DNA from: Ustilago trichophora
Taxonomy: Eukaryota > Basidiomycota > Ustilaginomycetes > Ustilaginales > Ustilaginaceae
Direction: 5' to 3'
Assembly: GCA_900323505.1 (NCBI GenBank)
Contig: OOIN01000022.1
Span: 372,001 to 436,000 of the forward strand
DNA: 64,000 bases
The notes beneath the pieces were generated by a model. It did not search any database and was not told where the DNA came from. It saw only the letters and a list, made by a program, of their open reading frames with translations. Position numbers and translations under genes: made by a program. Of this stretch, positions 1-9,814 are shown one piece after another. Every line of letters begins with the position of its first letter. The first letter of the stretch is position 1.

Positions 1-567
1 CAGCTGAGCCAACACTTTACACACTCTCTCGGTCTCCCGCGGTTAAAGCACCAAAAGAAAAAGTGGAAAAAGAAAAGAAAAGAAAAGAGAAAAACAAAAC
101 CCCCCTTTACTGAGCACCTCCTGCCTGCCTTTTGCTCTCGGAAAGTTGGGGCCGAAATGCGACATGAAACATAAAAAAAAAAATCAGGTGGAGAAGCACA
201 CAAAGCGGGATAATTCGTGGAAAAATACATCGTCGTCGTTGAATTTAATTTGGGGAAGGATTTCACGCGAATTTCCTCCACATGGCCCACTGAGCGCACT
301 GACCCCCACTACAGCACAGTCCGCTGACCCTTTTGCTCCGTTTGCCCCAAATCCAACTCAATCTCGACAGAATCGAGCATTTTAGCCGTCCACGCCCGAC
401 CGAGTCCCGAATCCGAGATTGGTTACGTGCAGCTCGACGACTTGGAACCCATATCTCACTCCCACTTTTCTCAAGTTGCGGCCACTTCAACGGGCACGAT
501 CAACTACAAGTATTATCTACATCAATCCGCTGCGGCAGATACTCCGCAGCGAAGCTACACAGCTGCC
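1..567. other. left edge, no gene seen
   Basis: This is upstream DNA of the first gene. It has an A/G-rich tract around 50-100 and a C/T-rich stretch towards the first ATG. Short open frames here lack any recognisable protein character. The reading frame of the first gene is open back to 427, but only through a GTG, so this part is treated as leader. Confidence 0.5.
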
Positions 568-1671
568 ATGCTTCAACCAGCAGCAATCACAGCATTGCTT
601 TCGCAGCTTATCAACGAGAACAATGCCGACTCGAGCTCGATACGACCCCACACGGCGCTCTTGACTCTGCTCGATTCGTCGGAACTATACGCAGTGGCAA
701 CCAGGCTAGTCGACTCACCGCCGAGCAAGTCTGCTGTGGCTTCGATCCTGGCTAGCACAGCAGCTGCTGCGGGGACAGCTCCTCCGGTACACTATCCAAA
801 CGGAAGACCCTTGCCGCTGACCTTGGATGAGAGAGCGGCGTGTCTTTCTGCGATCGCAGTTACGTCTTGGCGACAGGCGACGGAGGGTGCAGCCAAAAAG
901 GGGCAGAAGAAGCCAGGAAATGTGGTCATGCCAGGATCTTCAGTGTCAGTTGCCAAGCACGCGGTGACAGGGATGACGAGTGCATCTGGCAAAAAGGCGT
1001 ACAGCAAAGAGATGGTGCCTCTGTTGCTGCAAAGTGATCTGGGAAGGATCCTTGTCATGCCGATCGTACCATCCGCTCCTACCCTCAGCCCATCAAGAAG
1101 TGAGCTGGCTGCAATGGACGAATCGAACGACGACGCTTCGCATTTCTCAGACCACTCAAGACCGTTTATGCTCCTCACCCTCAATGCTCCTTCCGACGGT
1201 CCACCCGCCAACCTACCCAAATCTCCTTCCACACCCAATGCAACACTAAGCCCAGCCCTCGCATCCTCTACAGCTACACTATCCGCAACCAACCCCGCCC
1301 GCTCAAGATTACGATCGGGAGGCACCACCCCTACGTCCACTCGTTCGGACAATACTGCAACTCCTTCCCGTTCCCCCGTATCGGACCATTTCCCCATTTC
1401 TTCTTCGGGCGGCCCTCAGGGGTCATCCTCTTCACCTCTACCGGGAAGCAGCGATGCAGATGCAGTAGCATGGCAGACTAGCTCGGCAGAGCAAGACGCC
1501 TGGGAAGCAAAGCTGTGGAGCGGGTTGTATGCTCAGGCAAAGGCGCTGGCAAGGGTGCTGGCCCCAAGTCTGACCAAATGCGGTGTTGGTCAGCATCATA
1601 TTGATGAGCATCATGGTGGCGAGACTGGGCATCAAAGTGGGGCTGTGAGCGATGATGAGGTCGAGTCGTAA
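568..1671 (+). CDS. LAMTOR2-like Roadblock/LC7 protein (Ragulator/EGO)
   Basis: This is a 367-aa single-exon protein. Its N-terminus (MLQPAAITALLSQ, then TALLTLLDSSELYAV) and its C-terminus (WSGLYAQAKALARVLAPSL) align by eye in order with the start, the first beta strands and the last helix of LAMTOR2/p14. A middle element (LLQSDLGRILVMPIV, about residue 150) fits the central strands. LAMTOR2 is a Roadblock-fold subunit of the Ragulator complex that anchors Rag GTPases and TORC1 at the vacuole or lysosome; that role is inferred. The usual family length is about 125 aa. The extra length is Ser/Pro/Thr-rich, about residues 185-300, and falls inside the fold. The first in-frame ATG is 568 and matches the family start, so I prefer it over the upstream GTG at 427. 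The alternative is an unrelated low-complexity protein. Confidence 0.6.
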   Translation: MLQPAAITALLSQLINENNADSSSIRPHTALLTLLDSSELYAVATRLVDSPPSKSAVASILASTAAAAGTAPPVHYPNGRPLPLTLDERAACLSAIAVTSWRQATEGAAKKGQKKPGNVVMPGSSVSVAKHAVTGMTSASGKKAYSKEMVPLLLQSDLGRILVMPIVPSAPTLSPSRSELAAMDESNDDASHFSDHSRPFMLLTLNAPSDGPPANLPKSPSTPNATLSPALASSTATLSATNPARSRLRSGGTTPTSTRSDNTATPSRSPVSDHFPISSSGGPQGSSSSPLPGSSDADAVAWQTSSAEQDAWEAKLWSGLYAQAKALARVLAPSLTKCGVGQHHIDEHHGGETGHQSGAVSDDEVES

Positions 1672-2227
1672 AGTCTGACCACCTCACGAAGTTTTGTCTT
1701 TTTGCAATGATACCCCCTTATGGTCATCGACATTTTAACCTCCCAATATCCAGCATCGGGTGAAACTCGAAACTCTCCTTCTAACCTTTTTGCTACGACG
1801 AGAAGTACCAACCGCAAATGCTTAGAAATTGCGCTTGTGAAGAGGTAACAGAGTAACAACGCTGAGAGAACGATGTGAGTTGTGATGTTGAGCATTGCGC
1901 TGTTCAGTTGCCAAAAATCCTGCCTGGGGTCGCGTACAGATGCGAGAGAAAAAGGTACGGAGTCTTCGGACCGGCCTCCACGCGTGTGTGATGGAAGCAG
2001 AGACACAAGAGGTGTGAGGCCGCAGATCTTCCGACCGCACCCAACATCGTTTCCCCCACTGTTTATGTCCACGCTGCGCCATCTCTTCTCACCATCTCTC
2101 ATCAAACACCGCACACCATCTCCCACTCCGTACCACGCAGCATACGCCCATAGGTATTTCTCGCAACTCGAAAGCCAACCCAATTTCAACCGTATATCGA
2201 TCCCCTTTTTTAGATCAAACGACAACC
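1672..2227. other. intergenic, promoter side of gluconokinase
   Basis: This holds the 3' end of the first gene and the leader of the gluconokinase gene. The last 150 bases before the ATG are C/T-rich, which is usual for fungal leaders. I see no further gene. Confidence 0.5.
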
Positions 2228-2998
2228 ATGTCGGACGTCAAACCAATGCCCACGCTTCTGATCGTGATGGGAACCTCCGGGTCGGGAAAATCTACCGTGG
2301 GAGCAGCGCTTTCAAGCGCACTCTCATGTCCTTTTGTAGATGGTGATGATTTGCATCCTTCGAGTAATGTGGAGAAGATGTCTAGAGGTCAACCTTTAAA
2401 TGATGATGATAGGGAACCTTGGTTGCTTACTATTCGTGAAAAGGGGTTGGAGTTGGCCAAAACTCAAGATGTCGCTTCCATTTCCAAGGAAAAGAAGGCA
2501 GATAAGGAGATGGTGGAAGTGCTCGAGACTTCACAGCAAACTACAACGCCTCGGGATATCGCTTCACAACACACTCAAAACAACAATTTCAACATCACCG
2601 AGGGTCCCAATCGGATTCCCCCGGGATCCAAAAACAAGCTGGCCATCATCGCATGCTCCTCCCTGAAGCTAAACTATCGTCGCCTTCTCCGTGGCTCCTT
2701 AACCAGCCTTGCCGACCCAGCAGCCCTAAAACCCGAACGCGAAACTCCAACACCCACAGATCTCAGAGTAATTCACATCTATCTAGATCTAACCAAGCAG
2801 CTACTGGAGGAAAGAATGGCCAATCGAAAGGGTCACTTTATGAAATTCGACATGTTGTACTCGCAGTTGGATACTTTGCAAAGTCCAAACGAGGAAGAGG
2901 AAGTCGGCACCGTGGTGGTCAAGGTCGAAAGGGATAGCAGCACAGAGGATATCGTTAGGAGTATTGTGGAGCGATTGAAGTCCAAAGGGGTGATTTGA
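2228..2998 (+). CDS. gluconokinase
   Basis: This 256-aa intronless protein is expected to phosphorylate D-gluconate to 6-phosphogluconate with ATP, feeding the pentose phosphate pathway in the cytosol. The P-loop is GTSGSGKST at about residues 15-23. It is followed by the family signature FVDGDDLHPSSNVEKM and then GQPLNDDDREPWL. Later motifs are ACSSLKLNYRRLLR (the ACSALK region) and RKGHFMKFDMLYSQLDTL, the gluconate-kinase RxGHFMP...L-SQ-TLE region. It is longer than bacterial GntK (about 175 aa) because of an insert at about residues 80-130 (KEKKADKEMVEV and onward). The start at 2228 is directly followed by the kinase core. It converges on the uL23m gene, with 217 bp between stop codons. 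Confidence 0.93.
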   Translation: MSDVKPMPTLLIVMGTSGSGKSTVGAALSSALSCPFVDGDDLHPSSNVEKMSRGQPLNDDDREPWLLTIREKGLELAKTQDVASISKEKKADKEMVEVLETSQQTTTPRDIASQHTQNNNFNITEGPNRIPPGSKNKLAIIACSSLKLNYRRLLRGSLTSLADPAALKPERETPTPTDLRVIHIYLDLTKQLLEERMANRKGHFMKFDMLYSQLDTLQSPNEEEEVGTVVVKVERDSSTEDIVRSIVERLKSKGVI

Positions 2999-3215
2999 GC
3001 GAGGAGAGGTTGTGATTCGTATACGGTCCCATGTACAATCGTTGAAAGCTCAACAAGTAATGACACTGCATCTATCTCAACCTAGACTAGCACAGCTCTG
3101 AAGACACGGCAGATTCACGACTGCTCAAAGGTGTAAACAGATTGATCACATTGCACAAACGAGACATCGTCTCTCTTTTTGAAACAAACAAAAAAGGTCC
3201 TCTTCTGTCTCTGCA

Positions 3216-4919
3216 TTACGCCTCACTCTTTGCACTCACAGCAGCGTCCCTCTTAAACTGATCCACCATGGCCTGAATCCTCTCATCCTTCTCCTTTCTC
3301 TCCTTTGCGAGCAATTCGAGAATCTTTCCATGTTTTGCACTTGGCAGACCCTTTGTCTTGACCATAAATCTGGGGAAGTTTTCGCCGTCCTTCTTATCAT
3401 CTCCTTTGATCCCTTCACTCGAGAGGGGGTCCAAATTGTGATAGGTGACCTCGTCGCGATTGGTGATTTCCTGTTCGTACTGGTCCGTGGATTTCTTACC
3501 TCTCCAACGGGTAGTTTTGGTCATCTTGAGATAGACTCGGGAGCGCTCGTAGTCAAGTTCGGAAGTGAGAAGATGTTGCTTTTGGAACTCGGGAGAGATT
3601 TCGGGGAAGAGGAAGGGTTCGAGAAGTCCGACCTCGACTTTTTTGTATGTACGGCCACGACCCGAGATCTTCTTGCCGGTTCGGTTGTCGCGAGTGACGG
3701 GCGATCGGTAGATCGACGAACGTGCCCATGTGGTTTTGAGACCGTAGATGGACAGGAGGTAGGAACGAAGGGCGTGTTTGTGCATGGAAAGAGGTACACG
3801 GAAGGTGGCTTTGAAAGGGTCGTATTCAGCGCCTTCGGGGGTGTGGTTCTTGACGAGCTTGATGATGGTGTTGGGCAAAAAGGTGAGCTCGCCAGCTCGC
3901 TCAGGGGTGGGATACCATCGTGAGGAGGGGGAAGCGAGGATGAGACAGTCTTCTGAATCGTCAAGGTAGACTTGGGAACGATCGCGAAGTTTCCAAGCTG
4001 CTTTTTCTTCTGCGACACGCTCCTCGGGGGAAAGGTTCTGCCAGGCTACCCAGGCATCTGCCTCTTCGGCCTTTTGAAGCTCGCGGAAGGCCGCCCATCC
4101 TTCGTCGCCTTCGGCACCGAGGTTGGAGGGCAGGTGAGAGCTTTCACCTTCAGGCCTGGGGTAGCCGGAAGAGTAACCTTGCCTCCAGCCGAGCTTTCGA
4201 ATGCTGTCGTAACGAGAGCGAAGGAGTGCAGCGGATCGCTGGCCCTCAGACATGCTGTCCCATACGGATCGCAGAGCGAAATCCACCTGCTGCTCGTAGT
4301 CCATCATGTCCCACATCTCTACTTTGGAGATGTAGTTGGGATCCTCCTTCCTAGCTGGCTTGACCTTGGCATCAGCAGCCTCGAGTTTGGAACGAGACGC
4401 CTCGATCTGTTCGTCGATCCACTGCTGGGGTTCGGAGAAGGTGGCATCGGGTGCAAAGGAGCGAATGTCCTCTGCTGTGGGTATCCAGAGACGCGCACGG
4501 GCAGAACGAAAAGCCTTGACGAGATCGTAGGTGGGCTTGAGCCAGTCAGGGAAGGCGGAACCTCTGGCGAGGGCGTTGGCGAGCTGCCTGGACTGGCGTG
4601 CGTTGGGCTCGAACCAGCCCCACTTGAGGAGAAACTTGGCCTTGTCGGCTTCGGTAGTTGGCTTGCCGCGCTTCTTCCTACCAGATGTAGGGAAGGTGAT
4701 CAGCTGCTGAGCAGCATCAACAGCAGCGGCAGGGGCAGAAGCAACCTCCTGACGGTGGATAGAGGAGACGGCGAAGCTTCGGCTGGGCTGAGAGGCGCTG
4801 CTGGAGATGACGAAAGAGGAGGCGATGCGTGCGGTTGGCTTGGCTGCTGCAGCGGCGGTTCTGGCACCGCACAAGGCGGTGCGGGCAAGCAGAGCCTGCG
4901 AGGAAGGTGCGCTGATCAT
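3216..4919 (-). CDS. mitochondrial large-subunit ribosomal protein uL23m (MRP20-like)
   Basis: This is a 567-aa single-exon protein. The N-terminus (MISAPSSQALLARTALCGART..., rich in A, R and S with few acidic residues up to about residue 55) looks like a mitochondrial presequence. The ribosomal L23 fold is at about residues 355-440. It includes ATFRVPLSMHKHALRSYLLS followed by IYGLKTTWARSSIYRSP, the typical uL23 helix and strand that bind 23S-type rRNA near the exit tunnel. Downstream lies a basic segment (TGKKISGRGRTYKKVEVGL). It is much longer than yeast Mrp20 (about 260 aa): roughly 300 residues precede the L23 fold (see findings). The gene converges on gluconokinase and has a GATCACGTGA site about 215 bp upstream. 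Confidence 0.85.
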   Translation of the reverse strand: MISAPSSQALLARTALCGARTAAAAAKPTARIASSFVISSSASQPSRSFAVSSIHRQEVASAPAAAVDAAQQLITFPTSGRKKRGKPTTEADKAKFLLKWGWFEPNARQSRQLANALARGSAFPDWLKPTYDLVKAFRSARARLWIPTAEDIRSFAPDATFSEPQQWIDEQIEASRSKLEAADAKVKPARKEDPNYISKVEMWDMMDYEQQVDFALRSVWDSMSEGQRSAALLRSRYDSIRKLGWRQGYSSGYPRPEGESSHLPSNLGAEGDEGWAAFRELQKAEEADAWVAWQNLSPEERVAEEKAAWKLRDRSQVYLDDSEDCLILASPSSRWYPTPERAGELTFLPNTIIKLVKNHTPEGAEYDPFKATFRVPLSMHKHALRSYLLSIYGLKTTWARSSIYRSPVTRDNRTGKKISGRGRTYKKVEVGLLEPFLFPEISPEFQKQHLLTSELDYERSRVYLKMTKTTRWRGKKSTDQYEQEITNRDEVTYHNLDPLSSEGIKGDDKKDGENFPRFMVKTKGLPSAKHGKILELLAKERKEKDERIQAMVDQFKRDAAVSAKSEA

Positions 4920-6709
4920 TGTTGTTGGCGATCAGAGAGCCAAGAAAGGTAGTGTTTGTCTAGAGATGACTGGTGATGAGGTGTGTGTGAAGCAAAAAAA
5001 GTGACTAGGGCGCACAGCACTTAGCAGGAAGAAAGCAACTTTTTTGGCGTTTTCTTCCGATCTTTCTTTTAGCCAAGCTCGTCTGTTCTCTCACTTGTCA
5101 AAATTGACAAGAAGCCCGATTTCACTATGCTTGATCACGTGAGCGAAGTTGAATATACTCTCGCGCGAGTGCTTGGCAAGCACATTGTTGCCTTTTTGAC
5201 CAATACTTCGAGCCATGCGTTTAACTTTATCCAAAGCGGGTTGGATGGTGCATCGACTGCTGTTTTCCAACGTTCTTGATATGCAGTACATGTCAACGTT
5301 CCGAGGCTAGCTTCTGGTCTGGATGTGAAGCCAGAATGCAAGAGGACGAGAGCTCGCATACCTAATCGGCTAATTGACCACACTACAGCCGGACCAGCGA
5401 GTAGGTGCTGCTTCATTTGAAGACAGATGCATGCAGAGGTTACTCTTTCAGCTCTTCGATCTCTCAGAAGAGACTGCGACTGCCAGCAATGTGTTCGACA
5501 CCACGTGCTTGGATCGCATTCTGCTGTGATATCTTAGGCTCGATCAAAGAGGGACGTTCTTGTCATGGTACGAGCAGCAGCCAGAGAGTTTCTTCTCAAG
5601 TCCGAGTTCAACGCTGAGTCCCTCCTTAAGCATACGCAATACCACTTTGGATGTTTGCGGCCTCATAATGCGCTACAGTACAGTCGGCGCAACGAATTGG
5701 CATGAAGGCTGATATGAGAGGAATGTGGGCGGTTTCAATGCTACAGTTTTCCGACGTCGACGTTGTACTGAACAGTGCAGGCTTGCTCAATGCGTCAGGC
5801 CCGACAGACAAAAAGACATGTAGACATACAATATGCTGTACGGCAGTAGGCAGAGTAGTGGCGTCTGCAATCAACGCCCCCACGGCACACTCCGATGGTT
5901 GGGATCAGCCCGACGATCTGGCTTGCAGCTCCCGTTTCCAAGCCGCGCAGCCAAATTGCGTACAGTGCGGTACACTTTCTTCTCTCGTAAGACTGTGATC
6001 GTCTAGCATGCTTTCTCACCTACTTGCTCAGAATGCTGGTATTCTCTCAAGGCAGCATCCATGATAGCGTGTGTGTACTGCCTGGGATGCGAAGTTCTGG
6101 CCACGTCAAGGCCGTTATGTCCACAGATCCGTGCCCACGGCTTGGCGCAACTTTCTTCTCTGTATGTGCGTGCGTGTGTGGGCGGGCGAAGCATCCGTTC
6201 TTGGAAAATCAAGACTCGCACACACAAGGCAATGGAGCCCTTTGTGCTTTGGTGGGGAATAAAGTTTCGGTACGCAGCCAGAGGCAAGCGAAGTGCGCAC
6301 GAATTGTGAACAACAAAAAAAGGAACGGCGAACCAAAATCGAAATTCGAGTTGCGTCAAACGCCGTGCTCTCTCTTTCCATACAATACGCTCTCTTAAGA
6401 CGCAGAAAAGGAACACGAGATCTCAGATTCTAGCCTCAATTCTACGCAGCACGCGCTCTTTTGCTGGTGTGACAAACGCTTGCGGAAGGCAGAAAATATC
6501 AAGAAATCTCTCTCGAAAAGAAAAAAGGAAAAAAGGAAAAAGAAAAAAAAAACCCTAGAAATTAGATATGAGACAAGCAGAGCAAGGGTGCACAGCACAA
6601 GCTCTCCTATGTCGCTGCGTGGAGTAATTTTGTAGTAAAATTCAGCTCCCGACTACGCGTTGCAATGCCAATTTGCATGTGTCGAAAGCACAAGATTAAA
6701 AAACAAATG

Positions 6710-6710
6710 A

Positions 6711-6736
<26 letters not shown>
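6710..6736. repeat. poly(A) tract
   Basis: An uninterrupted run of about 27 A, followed by A/G-rich sequence to about 6760. It is probably a microsatellite or nucleosome-excluding tract in the promoter region. Confidence 0.9.
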
Positions 6737-6746
<10 letters not shown>

Positions 6747-7137
6747 GAAAAAGAGAGAGAGAACCACGCGCAAAGCCCCTGGCTGTCCAAAGCGTTCTGC
6801 TTTGCCTCTCGCCTAAAACTTGACACACACACAAATTGACTGCTGTTGGCTTGAGCTTTTCCGCGTTCTGCATTAGCAACCCGCCGCTGCCGACTCCTCC
6901 TTCTCCGCCGCGTTCCACAATCCACAACTTTCGAGTTGAGCAGCAGCATCCTTGCGTTGTCATTGCTGCCAGTTGCCTTTGGCCTCATCATTCACTCACC
7001 CGTCTACCCAACTATCAACCGCTTAAACCTTTGGATCGTCTCGTCCTGAGCCTTTGCTCACAACCCACCATATAGCGTCTCATCGGCATTGCTCCGATCT
7101 CTTTGATCACCATTATCATCACCACTACCCACACCAC

Positions 7138-7171
7138 ACAGCAGCCGCAGCCGCAGCCGCAGCCGCAGCCG
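7138..7171. repeat. GCAGCC hexamer microsatellite
   Basis: Five tandem GCAGCC units lie in the presumed leader of the STK32-like kinase gene. Confidence 0.85.
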
Positions 7172-7684
7172 CCCTGCTCGTCGCGGCTTTCCCGACGGAA
7201 TACCTATCGGCACAGTCCGACCAACATCGTTGCATTTGCATCTCATTCGACTGACGTAGCTACAGCATTCGACCAGCGTCTTGCGCTCTTGGGTCCGACA
7301 TTGGACACAAACAAAGTGCTGTTGAGGCTCCAGAGTACATACTTGTCACACGCTTGACTCAGCCGACCGACTGATGGAATCAAGATCCTGTTGATCCTTT
7401 CCTTGTCCTCCGTTTCTTTCCGTGTTTCGTTCGGTGCATTCGTTCACATCCAGGCTCTACCCTTCAGATACCCCTCGCCTTTGGATGTCATCGACGCTCT
7501 CGTCAGTCTCATCTCACATTCCGTTCAACCAGATTACGCCATCAGTCCTGGGTCGACTTGGACAGCATCTTGACATTCAGCGTTGAGTGTATTTCATGGC
7601 CAGCATACTTTCATACAACTTCGTCTTCCATCTTCTCTCCCTTCAATTGTAGTAATTACTGCTCTCTAGAGCTGTCTACCCATC

Positions 7685-9235
7685 ATGGGAGCCGTATGCT
7701 GCAAGCCCGAAGTCATCGACTTTGATGGCCCTGTCGACCTCTACCATTTCTACCTCCTACGTGCGGTCGGCAAAGGTGCCTTTGGAAAGGTTCGTGTCGT
7801 CCAACACAAGCAGACCAAGGACCTTTATGCGCTCAAGTACATCAACAAAGCCAAATGCATCAAGATGCGCGCCGTCTCCAACATTATCCAGGAACGCAGG
7901 TTGCTCGAAGAGATCGACTCGCCCTTTGTTTGCAACTTGCGCTACGCATTTCAGGATGACGAAAATATGTTCATGGTACTTGACCTCATGCTTGGTGGTG
8001 ACTTGCGTTTCCATCTCGACCGCACCGGCAACATGAGCGAAGAAGTCGTTCGCTTCTACGTTGCAGAGCTCGCACTTGGTCTCGACTACCTGCATAGGTT
8101 ACAGATTGTTCATCGAGACCTCAAGCCAGACAACGTTCTGCTGGACGAAAAGGGTCATGCGCACTTGACCGATTTCAATATTGCCGTCCACTTTTCGCCA
8201 CGGCGGCCACTCACCAGTATTGCCGGTTCCATGGCCTACATGGCACCCGAGGTCCTTACGAAGCGCGGCTATCTGTCCTCCGTCGACTGGTGGTCTCTTG
8301 GCGTGGTAGCGTACGAGCTCCTCTTTGGCCGTCGCCCCTTCCGCGGCAAGACCAACTCTGCCCTCACCCATTCGATCCTCAACGATCGCTGCACCTTCCC
8401 CGAAAACGTTGAGAACATTGTCAGCCGCGAGACCGTCAGCTGCATCAAGAGCCTTCTCGAGCGCGATCCTCGCAAACGCTTAGGCTGTCGCAGCGGCATT
8501 GACGAGTTCAAGACTCACCCTTGGTTTGCGGGAATCGACTGGCCTGCCATGGAAGCAAAGCAAGTCACGCCACCCTTCGAGCCCGACTCCAAGAAAGCCA
8601 ACTTTGACGCTACACACGAGCTTGAAGAGCTGTTGCTGGAAGACAATCCACTCAAAGCCAAGAAGAGAAACGGTAATGCCGACTTTGACGCCCTGCCACC
8701 AGAAATGCGCCAGATGGAAGAACATTTCCTGCCGTTCGACCATCTCAAACAACGGCGAAAGAGCTACTTCCGCGGTCCTCGCGGCAATGGTCCCCAGCCC
8801 GCCACAGCTGGCGCTGGACCCAATCCAAACGCCGACCAGGACCGAGTCTCGCAAATCTCTAGCATGACACATACCCTTCAAGACCAGCCTCTCTCCGAAA
8901 CCGCCCCACACCCAACCACCACCACTGATGCGGCTCGCCTGACACCTATCCCCTCTGAACTCCGCTCATCTTCACCACATGGCTCTTCTTACGGCGTTGA
9001 GAGATATAGCGAAAAGGATCAACTCGCTGTACCGCAGCCTGGTCGATCACAAGGAGGTCAGCTTTCGCCACTGTCACAACACTATAGCCCTTCGGCGTTG
9101 AACGGAGTCGACTTTGCAAGCCAGCAACAGCGTGGACATGAAGAATATCAAATGTCTTCTTCTTCTGCTGGCTTTTCGCATCAACAGCAACAGCAACAGC
9201 AGTATGATGAGAAAGCAGGACTGCCACGGGCCTAA
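7685..9235 (+). CDS. STK32/YANK-type AGC serine/threonine kinase
   Basis: This 516-aa intronless protein has its kinase domain at about residues 20-290. The domain shows the glycine loop GKGAFGKV, the ALKYINK lysine, HRDLKPDN, then DFN in place of DFG, and APEVLTKRGYLSSVDWWSLG. The order MFMVLDLMLGGDLRFHL, LTDFNIAV and the tail FDATHELEELLLEDNPLK matches the STK32 (YANK) family closely, including the DFN variant. The N-terminus MGAVCCKPE has Gly2 and two Cys, fitting myristoylation and palmitoylation, so attachment to a membrane is inferred. The C-terminal 170 residues are disordered and end in a His/Gln run (about eight Q). The ATG at 7685 gives Gly2 and is the natural start. It converges on HIS4 with the transposon in between. 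Confidence 0.92.
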   Translation: MGAVCCKPEVIDFDGPVDLYHFYLLRAVGKGAFGKVRVVQHKQTKDLYALKYINKAKCIKMRAVSNIIQERRLLEEIDSPFVCNLRYAFQDDENMFMVLDLMLGGDLRFHLDRTGNMSEEVVRFYVAELALGLDYLHRLQIVHRDLKPDNVLLDEKGHAHLTDFNIAVHFSPRRPLTSIAGSMAYMAPEVLTKRGYLSSVDWWSLGVVAYELLFGRRPFRGKTNSALTHSILNDRCTFPENVENIVSRETVSCIKSLLERDPRKRLGCRSGIDEFKTHPWFAGIDWPAMEAKQVTPPFEPDSKKANFDATHELEELLLEDNPLKAKKRNGNADFDALPPEMRQMEEHFLPFDHLKQRRKSYFRGPRGNGPQPATAGAGPNPNADQDRVSQISSMTHTLQDQPLSETAPHPTTTTDAARLTPIPSELRSSSPHGSSYGVERYSEKDQLAVPQPGRSQGGQLSPLSQHYSPSALNGVDFASQQQRGHEEYQMSSSSAGFSHQQQQQQQYDEKAGLPRA

Positions 9236-9587
9236 AAGCTCCCCCTGTCCTCCTCTGTCTCTCTCTCATCGTACACAGCATTGGCACACCAAGGTTTCTC
9301 TTATCCTCACATTCTTTTTATCATTATTTTTTGCACTTTCCTTTCGTTCATAAAGGGTCCCGGGATGGATCCTTGTCATGAGCCTATTACCCTTTTCTTG
9401 TTTGGTCTTGTTTGGTCTGTTGCGAATACCCTCATTTTTATACATGCAATTCTTTTTTATTCTCACATTTTACACATACTGTACCTATCTACACACGGTT
9501 TGTTCTGTGAGTAAGTTATGTCTGAATCGCTCCCTCGCTGGCTGGCTGGCTGGCTGGATGGAGAGCGAACGAGAGAAGTTACAATTA
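9236..9587. other. 3' region of the kinase gene, transposon flank
   Basis: T-rich 3' flank with TACTGTA at 9477-9483 and a GCTG tetramer repeat (five units, 9537-9556). The TA at 9586-9587 is the left copy of the transposon target duplication. I see no gene. Confidence 0.6.
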
Positions 9588-9629
9588 ACGTAATTCATGT
9601 ATTAGTCACGCGCCTGTATTAATCGCGCA
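9588..9629 (+). repeat. left terminal inverted repeat
   Basis: It begins ACGTAATTCATGTATTAGTC. Compared with the right end it has A at 9608, T at 9615 and A at 9622 where the right end (in reverse complement) has G, C and G. The 12-mer copies are at 9600-9611 and 9617-9628. Confidence 0.93.
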
Positions 9630-9814
9630 CTGACCAATTTCAAAAATCCCCACCATGTTTGATGGTAGTGACTTGCATGATGGTGTCCGCATTGTTTGTG
9701 CCTTACATGAGCCCCACCAACTTGCATTCTGTTCTGGCCTTTGACATCAACCTTATCACAATCACTGCCAACATCTGTAATCAAACCATATCAAACAGCA
9801 TTTCTCACATTGCA

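Larger units (their letters stand above)
4920..7684. other. long intergenic region upstream of uL23m and the STK32-like kinase
   Basis: This 2.8-kb divergent promoter region contains only short, unconvincing open frames. It holds a GATCACGTGA E-box at 5133-5142, another CACGTG at 5502-5507, one TACAGTA at 5674-5680, A-rich tracts at 6515-6550 and 6710-6736, and a GCAGCC hexamer repeat at 7138-7171. The last kilobase before 7685 is C/T-rich and is likely the leader of the kinase mRNA. I saw no convincing spliced gene. Confidence 0.6.
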
